64,000 nucleotides of DNA from Opitutaceae bacterium (GCA_027490995.1 JAIXWY010000004.1:61784-125783), one strand, 5' to 3'. Counted from the first letter of the stretch, positions 17,402 to 25,777 are shown. The notes: generated from the letters alone by a model not told the origin. A program made the numbers and translations.

Positions 17402-17567
17402 GACGGGGTCATGTCAGGACATAGGACAAAGCCTCCGTCGACCGCCTCCTCCGCGGCGAACCCATGCGGGCATGATGCCACGCCGCGCGCCTGCTCCCCC
17501 AGCTGCGCGTCCCAAAGATCCTCCTGGGCCGATCGCACGGTGTCCTCTGTCCTGACATGACTTCATC
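17402..17567 (+). repeat. IR-ended island element, copy 4 (short form, 166 bp)
   Basis: It has the same orientation as the others. The left arm is intact (17402-17428); the right arm (17541-17567) has CTTCATC in place of CCCCGTC. There is one interior base deletion relative to copies 1-3. It ends 25 bp from the 3' end of the exporter permease gene. Confidence 0.9.
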
Positions 17568-17592
17568 GGGATCGTCCCGCACGCCCACCCGC

Positions 17593-18819
17593 TCACGGCT
17601 CGTACCGCAGGGCTTCAAGGGGGTGTAGACGTGCCGCGGCGCGCGCCGGGGCGAAGCCGAAGACCAGACCGACCAGCACGCTGCTGGCAAAGCCCAGCGC
17701 GATCACGCCGAACGAAAGGTGCACGGCCCATCCAAACTGCGCCGCGACCACGGCGGCGGCGGCGGTTCCCAACGCGATGCCGATCGCTCCACCGAGAAGG
17801 CACAGCACCGTCGCCTCCAGCAGAAATTCAAAGAGGATATCGTGGGTCCGCGTCCCAATCGCGAGCCGGATGCCGATTTCCCGGGTCCGCTCAGCGACGT
17901 TCGCTAGCATGATGTTCATCACGCCGATACCCCCGACGAGCAGGGAAATGCACATCACGGAAATCAGCAGGCGACGCGCGATGCCCGCCGCCTCCGTATC
18001 CCGCAGGCGGTGCTCCGCTGGGTCCGACACCTGAAACTCGGCACTCCGTTCACCCCTCCTCGCTTCGAGGACGCCGAGAAGATGCGACCGGAGCTCGGGG
18101 ATCACCGCCGTCTCCGGCGCCTCGACGAAGATTCGCAGGGCGGCTCCGGGCGCGATCCGACGCAAGAGGCTCGAGTACGGCAGGTACGCCTCGTAGTCGC
18201 GCCCTTCCGGCTCACCCCACGCCGCCTTCGCGCTGGCCACGCCCATGACGAGGAGCGGCACTCCATTGACCATGACGTACCGGCCGATGGATTCGTCGTC
18301 GGAAAACAGCTCCCGCGCCAGATCGGCGGTAATGACGCAGACTCCGGCGCCAGCGTCCACATCCACCCCATCGAACATCGCACCTGCGATGATCGACCGT
18401 GGCGTGGCGTGGTCGAAGGCAAGGCCCTCGACGTCCGTTCCGCGGAGCACGGCCGTGACCTCACGGCCATTGGCCTGCAGGGTGTGCACCGCCTGGACCA
18501 TGGCGGTCGACGCCACCATGGGACCTCCCCCGTGCCGGACCGCCACGTAGTCGTCCACCGTCAAGCGGTCCTGCGGGCGCACCTCGCGGTTGCGCGTCGC
18601 GTACGACCGTATGCCGCGTGGAGCCGCCGTGATCACGATCTGTCGCTCCCCGCGCAACGAGAGCGTTTTCCGGCCATGCGCGACGCCGCTGTTGAACAGC
18701 GTGACGGTGGCGATGAGCGACGCGACACCGATGATGATCCCGAGGCAGGCGAGCAGCGACCGCAACAGGCGCCGTCTCAAGGTGCGCAGGGTCACCTTCA
18801 GGAGCAGAATCGCGTTCAT
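17593..18819 (-). CDS. MacB-like ABC transporter permease
   Basis: A 408-residue membrane protein from ATG 18819. One transmembrane helix near the N terminus (LLACLGIIIGVASLIATVT, about 22-40) is followed by a large periplasmic domain. Three C-terminal helices include LLISVMCISLLVGGIGVMNI and a segment near the end, with the FtsX/MacB signature AERTREIGIRLAIGTRTHDI. Unlike E. coli MacB, the ATPase is a separate polypeptide; its stop overlaps this start (ATGA). Together with the upstream adaptor it should form a macrolide, peptide or lipid exporter working with a TolC-type outer-membrane channel encoded elsewhere. A longer open frame upstream of 18819 is overlap with the ATPase gene. Confidence 0.9.
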   Translation of the reverse strand: MNAILLLKVTLRTLRRRLLRSLLACLGIIIGVASLIATVTLFNSGVAHGRKTLSLRGERQIVITAAPRGIRSYATRNREVRPQDRLTVDDYVAVRHGGGPMVASTAMVQAVHTLQANGREVTAVLRGTDVEGLAFDHATPRSIIAGAMFDGVDVDAGAGVCVITADLARELFSDDESIGRYVMVNGVPLLVMGVASAKAAWGEPEGRDYEAYLPYSSLLRRIAPGAALRIFVEAPETAVIPELRSHLLGVLEARRGERSAEFQVSDPAEHRLRDTEAAGIARRLLISVMCISLLVGGIGVMNIMLANVAERTREIGIRLAIGTRTHDILFEFLLEATVLCLLGGAIGIALGTAAAAVVAAQFGWAVHLSFGVIALGFASSVLVGLVFGFAPARAAARLHPLEALRYEP

Positions 18820-19541
18820 GCGGACCGATCCTCCCCTGCCACACCCGAACCACGACGCGGCAGGGTCTGATCGGACACCACCACTCCGTCGCGCAACGTC
18901 AGGATGCGTTCGGCTTGCGCCGCGACCTCGGGATCGTGGGTCACGACGACGACGGTGGTTCCTCCGGCATGGACCGACTTCAGGAGTGCGAGGATCCCGC
19001 GCGCCGCGACGCTGTCGAGATTCCCGGTCGGCTCGTCGGCGAGGATCAGCGAGGGCGCGTTGGCGAGCGCACGCGCAATGGCCACCCGCTGCTGCTGACC
19101 GCCGGAGAGCTGGGAGGGAAAATGATGGCCGTGCGCCGGGAGATTGACCCACTCGAGGCACTGCCTCGCCCGTTCCGCCACGCTGCGGGCGCTCTTCTGG
19201 CTCCGCTTGTCGCACCAAAGGGCGCGCTCAATGTTTTCGAGCGCGGTCGTGCGGGGCAGCAGGTTATAGTTCTGGAACACGAACCCGATGTTCTCGCTCC
19301 GCACCGCCGCCCTCTGGTTGGGGCTGAGCGCGTGGACCGGTTGCCCGTTGAGCCGGTACACGCCCCCGGAGGGCTGATCGAGGCAGCCCATCAGCTGTAA
19401 CAGCGTCGACTTGCCGGAGCCACTCGCTCCCATCACGGCGACAAATTCGCCGCGCTGGATTTCCAGATCCGTCGGCCGCAGCGCCAGCACCGGTCCGGCG
19501 TCGGTTTCGTACGTCTTGCTGACGCCGCAGAACGTGACCAT
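18816..19541 (-). CDS. MacB/LolD-type ABC transporter ATPase
   Basis: A 241-residue ATPase. Walker A is GASGSGKST (about 38-46), the Q-loop region has IGFVFQNYNLLPRTTALENI, the signature is LSGGQQQRVAIARAL (about 144-158), Walker B is LILADEPTGNLDS (about 164-176) and the switch His is in VVVTHD. The Y-N-L-L-P pattern after the Q-loop is typical of the MacB/LolD class. It energises the permease encoded next, with which it overlaps by 4 bp. The adaptor gene ends 27 bp upstream, so all three form one operon. Confidence 0.93.
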   Translation of the reverse strand: MVTFCGVSKTYETDAGPVLALRPTDLEIQRGEFVAVMGASGSGKSTLLQLMGCLDQPSGGVYRLNGQPVHALSPNQRAAVRSENIGFVFQNYNLLPRTTALENIERALWCDKRSQKSARSVAERARQCLEWVNLPAHGHHFPSQLSGGQQQRVAIARALANAPSLILADEPTGNLDSVAARGILALLKSVHAGGTTVVVVTHDPEVAAQAERILTLRDGVVVSDQTLPRRGSGVAGEDRSA

Positions 19542-19568
19542 GGGAGCAGGGAGCGCGGGCGCCGGAGA

Positions 19569-20729
19569 CTATCGAGAAGCGGCCACCACGACATCGCCCT
19601 CATCCACGCCGCTCCGCACCACCGTGCGGATGCCATCGGAAAGCCCGGTGCGGACCACGGTCGGCACCGCGATCCCGCCATTGCGAGGGACCCGGTAGAC
19701 CACGGCCTCACCCGGCTGCAGCGGGGCGAAGCCATGAGGCGTCAGCCCCGCCGCACGCGGATTCAGCGCGCTATTGGGCACGTGCACGGCCGAGGGTTCG
19801 CTGGCGACGGCGATCGAGACGATGGCCGTGACGCCGGGGCGGAGCGTGAGATCGTCGTTCTCCACCTCGATCACGCAGTCGAACGTGACCGGGGATGCAG
19901 GCGTAGACGCGGAGGCGACCTTGGCCTCAGCCGACACGTAGGGATTCCGTATCTGGAAGACCCGACCGGAGAACTCGCGCCCCCGCAGCGCCTCGATCGA
20001 GAAGCGTACGCGCTGGCCCGGCTGCACCAGCCAGACATCGACCTCGTTGAGAGGAGCGATGATTCTCATCCGCCGCAGATCCTGTGCGATCACGAACAAG
20101 GTCGGCGCCACCATGCTCGCCGCGATGGTCCTGCCCGCCTCAATCGCCTTGTGGAGCACGACGCCGTCCGCAGGAGAGACGATGAGGCAGCGCTGCAAAT
20201 CCAGTTTCACGTTCTCTACAGCCGCCTCGCGCGAGAGCAGGATCGCGGCCAGTTGCTGCAACTCCGCATTGAGATGGTCGTACTGCTGCGGGGTCACCAG
20301 CCCTCGTTCCAGCAAGTCCTTCTGCCGGGCGACATCGAGCAGCGCGACCTGGTGATTCGCGTGCGCGGCGGAGAGATCGGCCTCGGCCTGCCGGAGCCGC
20401 TGCCGGAAAGTGGAGGGATCAATCTCCGCGAGGAGATCTCCCTTCCGCACCACGGTGTTGAAATCGGCATGTACGGCCGTGACGAGACCGGAGACCTGCG
20501 AACTGACCTCCACGGTTTCCCATGGCGTAAGCCTCCCGGTCGCGAGCACCGCCTTCGCAACTTCCCCCCGACGTGCCGTGGCCACCGCGTACGCAGCGGC
20601 TTCACCCGCCCCGCGCTCACGGACGCCGGTGTGGAACGCGACGTACCACCCACCGACCAGCACGCCGACGACGCCCAAGGCTAAACCAGCCCTTCGAAGG
20701 CCGACACCTTCTCTACCCATGATCTTCAT
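19569..20729 (-). CDS. MacA/HlyD-like periplasmic adaptor protein
   Basis: A 386-residue protein from ATG 20729; an in-frame ATG at 20720 is possible. An N-terminal membrane anchor (GLALGVVGVLVGGWYVAF) precedes a biotinyl-lipoyl-like half (VEVSSQVSGLVTAVHADFNT). A coiled-coil hairpin (about 100-175, RLRQAEADLSAAHANHQVAL onwards), the second lipoyl half (DGVVLHKAIEAGRTIAASM) and beta-barrel domains follow. It bridges the inner-membrane ABC exporter and an outer-membrane channel. The open frame extends upstream to 21125, but that part is repeat sequence and not coding. It is the first gene of the exporter operon, in the interval bounded by copy 4 and right-half copy 5. Confidence 0.88.
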   Translation of the reverse strand: MKIMGREGVGLRRAGLALGVVGVLVGGWYVAFHTGVRERGAGEAAAYAVATARRGEVAKAVLATGRLTPWETVEVSSQVSGLVTAVHADFNTVVRKGDLLAEIDPSTFRQRLRQAEADLSAAHANHQVALLDVARQKDLLERGLVTPQQYDHLNAELQQLAAILLSREAAVENVKLDLQRCLIVSPADGVVLHKAIEAGRTIAASMVAPTLFVIAQDLRRMRIIAPLNEVDVWLVQPGQRVRFSIEALRGREFSGRVFQIRNPYVSAEAKVASASTPASPVTFDCVIEVENDDLTLRPGVTAIVSIAVASEPSAVHVPNSALNPRAAGLTPHGFAPLQPGEAVVYRVPRNGGIAVPTVVRTGLSDGIRTVVRSGVDEGDVVVAASR

Positions 20730-20884
20730 CGAAACGAGATACCGAACCGCCTCGCCCAAAGACGAACGGACATGAGCACGCCCACACGGCAACCAAGGAC
20801 CATGAAACAAACATCGCGTGAGCTCACAATCGGCACGACAGACCCCCGCCTGATGAGAAACCAGGTGCCTCGGCAACCCGCATA

Positions 20885-20971
20885 CGCCGCGCGCCTGCGG
20901 CCCCGACTGCCTCTTGTAGAGATCCTCCTGGGCCGATCGCACGGTGTCCTCTGTCCTGACATGACTCCATC
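20885..20971 (+). repeat. IR-ended island element, right-half copy 5
   Basis: Only the right half is present (from CGCCGCGCGCCTGCGG to the right arm at 20945-20971, with CTCCATC at the end). The left arm and half of the interior are missing. It has the same orientation as complete copies and overlaps the start of composite repeat C copy 2. Confidence 0.8.
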
Positions 20972-21113
20972 GGGGTCGTCGGCTGAGCTGAAGCCAAGAC
21001 GGCTCAGACATGGTGGGACAGGTTCCCGCGCAAGGCGCTGGTGGTGAGGCGGAAACCGACGCGACCGCCGTTCGCACGGCAAAGAGCAAAGCCTGACCCC
21101 TTCCGACAGCGCT
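20961..21113 (+). repeat. 153-bp composite repeat C, copy 2
   Basis: Near-identical to 13959-14111, with a handful of substitutions, in the same orientation. Here it is continuous with the right arm of element copy 5, showing that C begins with a right-end remnant of the IR-ended element. Confidence 0.85.
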
Positions 21114-21118
21114 CTGCT

Positions 21119-21190
21119 GCCCCAAGTGCCCATCGCAGAGATGCTCCCGGGCCGATCGCGCGATGTCCTATGTCCTGACATGACCCCGTC
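21119..21190 (+). repeat. IR-ended island element, right-half copy 6
   Basis: A right-half fragment. The terminal 27 bp (21164-21190) match the intact right arm; upstream only about 45 bp of interior remain. Its orientation is the same. Repeat B copy 3 follows after 10 bp, as with copy 3 and repeat B copy 1. Confidence 0.8.
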
Positions 21191-21200
21191 GGGGTCGTCT

Positions 21201-21271
21201 CGCCGACGCCTTACCGCCCGACTCCGGCCGTCGCATGGCAAGCGGCAAAGCCTGACCCTCCCGGGCTTGAC
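21201..21271 (+). repeat. About 70-bp repeat B, copy 3
   Basis: It runs from CGCCGACGCCTTACCGCCCG to CTGACCCTCCCGGGCTTGAC, in the same orientation as the other copies. It ends 5 bp before the iteron array of the DUF4143 gene. Confidence 0.85.
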
Positions 21272-21276
21272 TCCCC

Positions 21277-21345
21277 AATTGGACGAATTGATATTCCCCA
21301 ATTGGACGCGACTGTAATCCGCAAATGGACGAACCTGAATCACTG
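21277..21345 (+). promoter_or_regulatory. Three 23-bp direct repeats over the DUF4143 gene start
   Basis: AATTGGACG occurs at 21277 and 21300, and AAATGGACG at 21323: exactly 23-bp spacing, about two helical turns. Matches continue within each unit (for example TGATAT, TGTAAT and TGAATC at similar places). The third unit contains the ATG start codon at 21325, so a protein bound here would cover the translation start. An autoregulatory operator is the simplest reading. No -10/-35 boxes were assigned. Confidence 0.6.
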
Positions 21346-22572
21346 TATCCCCGCCCTCTTCAGCGTCCCTTGCTCGCCGCCCTGGCGGATACGCCCGCGG
21401 TCGCGATCATCGGTCCCCGGCAATGCGGGAAGAGTACGCTCGCCCGGACCTGCGTGCCGGATCGGAGCTATGTGAGCCTTGACGACGTGGCCATCCTCCG
21501 CACGGCCCGCGATGATCCCACCGGCTTCGTTGCCAGCTTGCCGGATCCAGTGACGCTGGACGAAGTGCAGCGCGCGCCGGCTCTCTTTCGTGCGATCAAA
21601 GGATCGGTGGATCGGGATCGACGGCCGGGTCGCTTTCTCCTCACTGGCTCCGCCGATCTCCTGCTCCTCCCTCAGCTGAGCGATTCGCTGGCCGGCCGGA
21701 TCGAATTCATCCATCTCCACCCGCTCACCGAAGCGGAGAAAGCCCGTTCCGCCGGCGCATTTCTTTCCACCCTGCTCGCGGGTAAGCTAAAGGGCGAAAT
21801 CAAGGGCGAGGCGCACGAACCTTCCTCTGCTTTGGCGGCGCAACTCGTCGCTGGCGGCTACCCGGAGCCGCTGACGCGCTCGCCGGACCGCGCCCGGCAA
21901 TGGCACCGCGCCTATGTGCGCACCTTGATCGAACGCGACGTACAAGACATCGCGCGCGTTAAGGACGCCCGTGAACTCGCCCGTCTCCTCGAACTGCTTG
22001 CCTTGCGCACCGCGGAACTGCTCAACACGTCCAGTTTGAGTCAGGAGCTGGGTCTGGATCGTAAGACCGTGGATCACTACCTGGCGATCTTGGAGCGCCT
22101 ATTCCTGACTCGCCGCCTGCCGGCTTGGCACCGCAACGAAGCCAAACGCCTGGTCAAAACTCCCAAGGTTCACCTCACCGACAGCGGCCTCGCCGCGACG
22201 CTCGCGGGTCTGACCGTGGAAGAGTGGAACACTCGGCGCGATCGTTTCGGTCATCTCCTGGAGTCATTCGTGGTCCAGCAACTCATCGCCCAGGCTGGAT
22301 GGACCGATCCCGACCTGCGCTTCTGGCACTACCGTGACAAAGACCAAGTCGAAGTAGACCTCGTCGTGACCCGCGGCCGCCAGACGTGGGGCGTGGAGGT
22401 CAAGGCTTCCGCCACCGTTCACGAGACCGACGGCCACGGTCTGCGCCGTCTGGCCCAGCAGTGTGGAAAGGATTTCAAGGGCGGAGTGCTTTTCCACTCC
22501 GGCACGAGTACTCTGCCGATGTCCGATCCGCGTTTCCTTGCCGTGCCGCTCGCCAAGCTCTGGACCCTGTAG
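21325..22572 (+). CDS. AAA_14/DUF4143 family ATPase
   Basis: A 415-residue protein. Walker A is GPRQCGKSTLAR (about 30-41), the Walker B-like segment is PVTLDEVQRAPALF (about 74-87), and sensor 1 is FLLTGSADLLLLP. A winged-helix region (about 215-260, LAERL-type helices around TAELLNTSSLSQELGLDRKT) follows. The C-terminal DUF4143 domain is a PD-(D/E)XK nuclease-like fold (YRDKDQVEVDLVV then WGVEVKAS). Function is unknown in spite of wide distribution; such genes often behave as single mobile cargo. The start ATG lies within the third 23-bp repeat. It sits between repeat B copy 3 and the cytochrome c gene. Confidence 0.9.
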   Translation: MDEPESLYPRPLQRPLLAALADTPAVAIIGPRQCGKSTLARTCVPDRSYVSLDDVAILRTARDDPTGFVASLPDPVTLDEVQRAPALFRAIKGSVDRDRRPGRFLLTGSADLLLLPQLSDSLAGRIEFIHLHPLTEAEKARSAGAFLSTLLAGKLKGEIKGEAHEPSSALAAQLVAGGYPEPLTRSPDRARQWHRAYVRTLIERDVQDIARVKDARELARLLELLALRTAELLNTSSLSQELGLDRKTVDHYLAILERLFLTRRLPAWHRNEAKRLVKTPKVHLTDSGLAATLAGLTVEEWNTRRDRFGHLLESFVVQQLIAQAGWTDPDLRFWHYRDKDQVEVDLVVTRGRQTWGVEVKASATVHETDGHGLRRLAQQCGKDFKGGVLFHSGTSTLPMSDPRFLAVPLAKLWTL

Positions 22573-22774
22573 GGGAGGGACATGGCAACCGGCCAGCCAA
22601 CCGAGCCGCTCCTGCCCGTTGCTCCGCCTAGCCCGGCCCCTCGAAAGATCTCCTTTCCCATCGGTCGTTGAGATTGAGCAGGCCTGCCCCATGGTCAGGA
22701 ACCCGAACGTCTCAACCTTCACCCACAGAACCACCCGACGATCGAGAAATCGGTTTTGATCACTTGTTTGTCGC

Positions 22775-23113
22775 ATGAAAATGAAAGACCTGAAGCGGGT
22801 CATGATCGCGCTCTTCGCCCTGCCGGCCCTCGCCCTCACGTCCCACGGGGCAAGCTCTGACCAGGGGCCGGAGGACTCACACGCCGAGCTCGCCAATTTC
22901 TATAAAGCGCATTGTCAGGCCTGTCATGGTCCCAAGGGCGATAAGCTCTTTAATGCGAACTTGGCTGAAGCCCGGATGATTGAAATCATCCTGAAGGGCA
23001 CGCCGGGGCAGAAACCTGTCGCCATGCCAGGATTCGAAGCCAAAGGGATGACAGCGCCGGAGGCGGCCGAGCTCGCCAAGTACATGAAGTCTCTCAGAAC
23101 GTCGGCCGAATGA
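22775..23113 (+). CDS. Small periplasmic c-type cytochrome
   Basis: A 112-residue protein from ATG 22775. A signal peptide (about 1-25, MIALFALPALALTSHGAS) is followed by a single heme-attachment motif CQACH (about 47-51, in YKAHCQACHGPKGD). A likely axial Met lies in VAMPGFEAKGM. This is the mono-heme class I cytochrome c pattern and it would carry electrons in the periplasm. No partner oxidase or dehydrogenase is adjacent. The 200 bp upstream hold no gene or repeat. It lies between the DUF4143 gene and a repeat-bounded AAA fragment. Confidence 0.88.
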   Translation: MKMKDLKRVMIALFALPALALTSHGASSDQGPEDSHAELANFYKAHCQACHGPKGDKLFNANLAEARMIEIILKGTPGQKPVAMPGFEAKGMTAPEAAELAKYMKSLRTSAE

Positions 23114-23210
23114 GCCCTCGGGTTTTCGATCGGCGGATATGCGAACGAGCCGGAGCCTGGGAGAGTCAGGCTGGGGCTTACCGATTGCCGTCCACCGACG
23201 GTTGCGCTCC

Positions 23211-23279
23211 CGCCGACGCCTTACCGCTCGGCTCCGGCCGTCGGATGGCGAGCGTCAACGCCTGACCCTCCTGGCCGTG
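23211..23279 (+). repeat. About 70-bp repeat B, copy 4 (left border of the AAA fragment)
   Basis: Same orientation as other copies. Similarity to copy 5 (24023) starts earlier, at about 23183 (ATTGCCGTCCACCGAC versus ATTGCCGCCCACCGAC). Copies 4 and 5 therefore form long direct repeats on both sides of the truncated ATPase gene. Confidence 0.8.
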
Positions 23280-23390
23280 CCCCCTGCTCGTAGTTTCCAA
23301 CCTGAGAGGCTGGCACACGCCGCCGCCCGCCTTGGTGGCCAAGACGCGCCCGGCGCCGGAACTGGCCGTCATGTCTCCCGCTCCGGGGAG

Positions 23391-23970
23391 GGTGCGGGTC
23401 TGGAGTCTCTCGCGCAAATCGTCACCGAAGGCATCCCCGACGACGCCCTCGTGCTGAACCCGGAACTACGCGCCGCGCTCGACCGGCTGCTTGCACGCTG
23501 CCACCATCGTGACGGCCTAGCCAGTGAACTCGGTGCCGCCGCGAGTACGCGCTACACGGCTGGCGTTCGCGCCTTGTTCGTCGGCCCGTCCGGCACCGGC
23601 AAGACCCTCGCCGCCTGCTGGCTGGCAAAGCGCCTTCAACTTCCCCTGTACCGGGTCGACCTTGCCAACATCAACAGCAAGTACATCGGAGAGACCGAGA
23701 AGAACCTTGCGCGACTGCTCGCGCGCGCAGAGCGCACCGAGGCGGTACTGCTCTTCGACGAGGCCGATTCGCTCTTTGGCAACCGCACAGATGTGCGCGA
23801 CGCTAACGACCGGTTCGCCAACGCACCGATCAACCACCTGCTCCAGGGAATCGAGACCTTTGGCAGCATCGCGATCCTGACGAGCAACAGCCGCACGTGC
23901 TTCGACCCTGACTTCTTACGTCGGATGGACCTGATCATCGAGTTCCCTACCCCCGCGGCTGCGGAGCGGG
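23391..23970 (+). pseudogene. Fragment of an AAA ATPase (injection-system/phage-associated type)
   Basis: An open frame (23139-24077) contains the central part of an AAA+ ATPase: Walker A GPSGTGKT, LYRVDLANINSKYIGETEKN, Walker B LLFDEADSLFG, NDRFANAPINHLLQ and TSNSRTCFDPDFLRRMD. These are the patterns of ATPases that accompany contractile injection systems and related phage-like loci. Similarity stops abruptly after EFPTPAAAER, where the rest of the AAA lid would be expected, and the frame continues into repeat B. The N-terminal region is likewise repeat-derived. Both ends are therefore missing, and the frame is probably a captured fragment rather than a working gene. No other injection-system gene is present. 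Confidence 0.7.
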
Positions 23971-24022
23971 CACCCGGGACGGTCAGTCCGTGCCCATTGC
24001 CGCCCACCGACTTTGGCGCTCC

Positions 24023-24092
24023 CGCCGACGCCTTACCGCCCGGCTCCGGCGGTCGCATGGCAAGCGGCAAAGCCTGACACTCCCGGGCTTGC
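24023..24092 (+). repeat. About 70-bp repeat B, copy 5 (right border of the AAA fragment)
   Basis: Same orientation. Extended similarity to copy 4 begins at about 23995. The AAA frame reads through it without a stop until 24077. The right-half element copy 7 follows directly. Confidence 0.8.
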
Positions 24093-24096
24093 CCCC

Positions 24097-24152
24097 ACAG
24101 AGATCCCCTCGGGCCGGTCGCATGGTGTACAATGTCCTGACATGACCCCGTC
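24097..24152 (+). repeat. IR-ended island element, right-half copy 7
   Basis: Only the last 56 bp of the element remain. The right arm (24126-24152) is slightly diverged (TGTACAATGTCC for TGTCCTATGTCC). Same orientation as all other copies. Confidence 0.75.
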
Positions 24153-24319
24153 GGGATCGCCCCCAAAGCTCATTGTAACCCGCGTTCTTATTCCGACGAA
24201 TAACTCTTTGCTGGCTTTGAATTCGATTGCTTGTAAGATACGACAATTGAGGATCCCTGCGAAAACTACTTAGTCCCGACGCAACAGCGAAAAGACCGAG
24301 CATCGATCATGAGGCGGCA

Positions 24320-24877
24320 ATGACAAAACGGAATAAGCCCAAGCGCGATGTCGTAGTGGCCGTCCTAACGGAATCGGGATACAGGTGCGCAGTACCAACC
24401 TGTCGGTGCATATTGGCGACGGATATACATCATATACATGAGGTAGCAAAAGGAGGAAAGAATGAAATCGGCAATTTAATAGCTTTGTGCCCAAATTGCC
24501 ATCGCCTTTTTCATAGAGGTGAAATCAAGCGTGAATCTATTTACACATGGAAAAGCATGCTTGTTAGCCTTAGCCAGGCATTTGATAAAGCATCGCTAGA
24601 CCAGCTTATATTCCTTTCTCTTCCCACATCAAGCAACCTGCTAGTATCTGGTGATGGCGTATTGCAATTCTCGCGATTGATCGCGTCTGGATTGGCTACG
24701 TTCCAATCGAATCCGCTAGTGCTTAAGGACGCCACACCCCATTTACTTTATACACTCAGATTGACAACGCGCGGCGAGCAACTCGTCGCAGCTTGGCTGG
24801 GAGGAGATCGGACAGCCCTCAAGCGAGTGATTAGTGGCAGCCAGCTTCTATCCGAAGGGATCGATGCCGAAGATTGA
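24320..24877 (+). CDS. HNH endonuclease domain protein
   Basis: A 185-residue protein from ATG 24320, with GAGG a few bases upstream. The HNH/treble-clef module spans about 22-68: paired cysteines CAVPTC, then TDIHHIHEVAKGGKNEIGNL, ALCPNCHRLFH. This gives Cys2-Cys2 zinc binding and the His/Asn/His catalytic set. The C-terminal 115 residues are helical and unrecognised, possibly a specificity or regulatory domain. Standalone HNH proteins of this size occur in restriction and other defence loci. The gene is markedly AT-rich relative to its surroundings, which supports recent transfer. It lies between right-half copy 7 and complete copy 8. Confidence 0.85.
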   Translation: MTKRNKPKRDVVVAVLTESGYRCAVPTCRCILATDIHHIHEVAKGGKNEIGNLIALCPNCHRLFHRGEIKRESIYTWKSMLVSLSQAFDKASLDQLIFLSLPTSSNLLVSGDGVLQFSRLIASGLATFQSNPLVLKDATPHLLYTLRLTTRGEQLVAAWLGGDRTALKRVISGSQLLSEGIDAED

Positions 24878-24924
24878 ATGCTGCTCGCGAAGGATGCCGC
24901 AATAGAGACCGCAGGAGCCAACCG

Positions 24925-25182
24925 GACGGGGTCATGTCGGGACTTGGGACAAAGCCTCCGTCGTTCGCCTCCTCCACGGCGAAACCCATGCGGGCATGGT
25001 GCCACTCCGCCGGCCGTTCCCCGCTGCCGCCGATGGGCACAAAGGGTGTTGGGCGGCCGACGGGGCCCGGCGTCACCGCGTCGGCGAAACGCCCGCGCTG
25101 CGCGCCTGCTCCCCCGACTGCCCCTCGCAGAGATCCTCCTGGGCCGAGTGCACGGTGTCCTATGTCCTGACATGACTCCGTC
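24925..25182 (+). repeat. IR-ended island element, copy 8 (long form, 258 bp)
   Basis: Arms lie at 24925-24951 and 25156-25182, with a few changes in the left arm. Compared with copies 1-3 the interior has about 90 extra bases (around 25009-25100, with GGGCACAAAGGGTGTTGGGC). Copy 9 shares this insert, so the two define a long subfamily. Same orientation. Confidence 0.9.
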
Positions 25183-25246
25183 GGGATCGTCCCCATCAGC
25201 ACGGATTGACACGAGTTCACTACACGCACACACCGGTGTCGTCGTC

Positions 25247-25777
25247 ATGAGCGCGAGACCTCCAGCCGTGCTCCCCCCGGATCGGCAAGTCCGCTGGTTG
25301 ACCGAACACATCCCACACCGGATTCGCGCAACGTTGCCGGGATTGCCGATGCTACCACCTTGGAACCTCGGTGACATCCATGTCGTTCCGCAGGAAGCAA
25401 CCGCGCTGCGCTGCCTGCTGAACTCTAGTTGGGAGGGGCGGATGACGGCATTGCGGTGGTTGATCATGTTTGTTGGCATAAAACAGGACAACCGCGGACG
25501 CGCCGTAGAGGCGGATATCAAGGCACCGTTCGACATGCGAATAGATGCCCTTGACGGCGGAATCCTAGTCACCCCTTCGAATTCGAACGCCGACAAACTG
25601 GCAAAAGTCTGGCGCGGTTGCTCACAGGCTACCAGCCATGCAACTGATGGTTCGGATCATCCGCCGGTTGACGAACAGCATTTGGCGGAGGCGCTTGGGA
25701 TTGTCATCCGCCACTTGGAATCCACCGTTTACCGGGTGGCTCGGCGTAGCTTATTGATGGAAACGCTAGGGCGTTAA
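25247..25777 (+). CDS. Hypothetical protein (island cargo)
   Basis: A 176-residue protein from ATG 25247 (MSARPPAVLPPDRQVRWLTE). The open frame reaches back to 24878, but that part is element copy 8. I do not recognise a family. The central stretch (ALRCLLNSSWEGRMTALRWL, then DNRGRAVEADIKAPFDMRID) looks like an alpha/beta soluble protein without signal or membrane segments. The C-terminal third is helical (DEQHLAEALGIVIRHLESTV). It fills the interval between the two long-form elements, copies 8 and 9, so it behaves as a one-gene cassette. Coding status is supported by its length and by a stop placed just before copy 9. Confidence 0.6.
   Translation: MSARPPAVLPPDRQVRWLTEHIPHRIRATLPGLPMLPPWNLGDIHVVPQEATALRCLLNSSWEGRMTALRWLIMFVGIKQDNRGRAVEADIKAPFDMRIDALDGGILVTPSNSNADKLAKVWRGCSQATSHATDGSDHPPVDEQHLAEALGIVIRHLESTVYRVARRSLLMETLGR

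Noticed and set aside
20772..20884. Small gene (MSTPTRQPRTMKQTSREL) before element copy 5
   Set aside because: It is short, lacks a ribosome site and its frame enters repeat sequence. It could be a stub but there is no supporting similarity.
19569..21125. Extended N terminus of the MacA-like adaptor up to 21125
   Set aside because: The extra residues are translated from repeat C and element copy 5. The anchor helix and family start lie at 20729.
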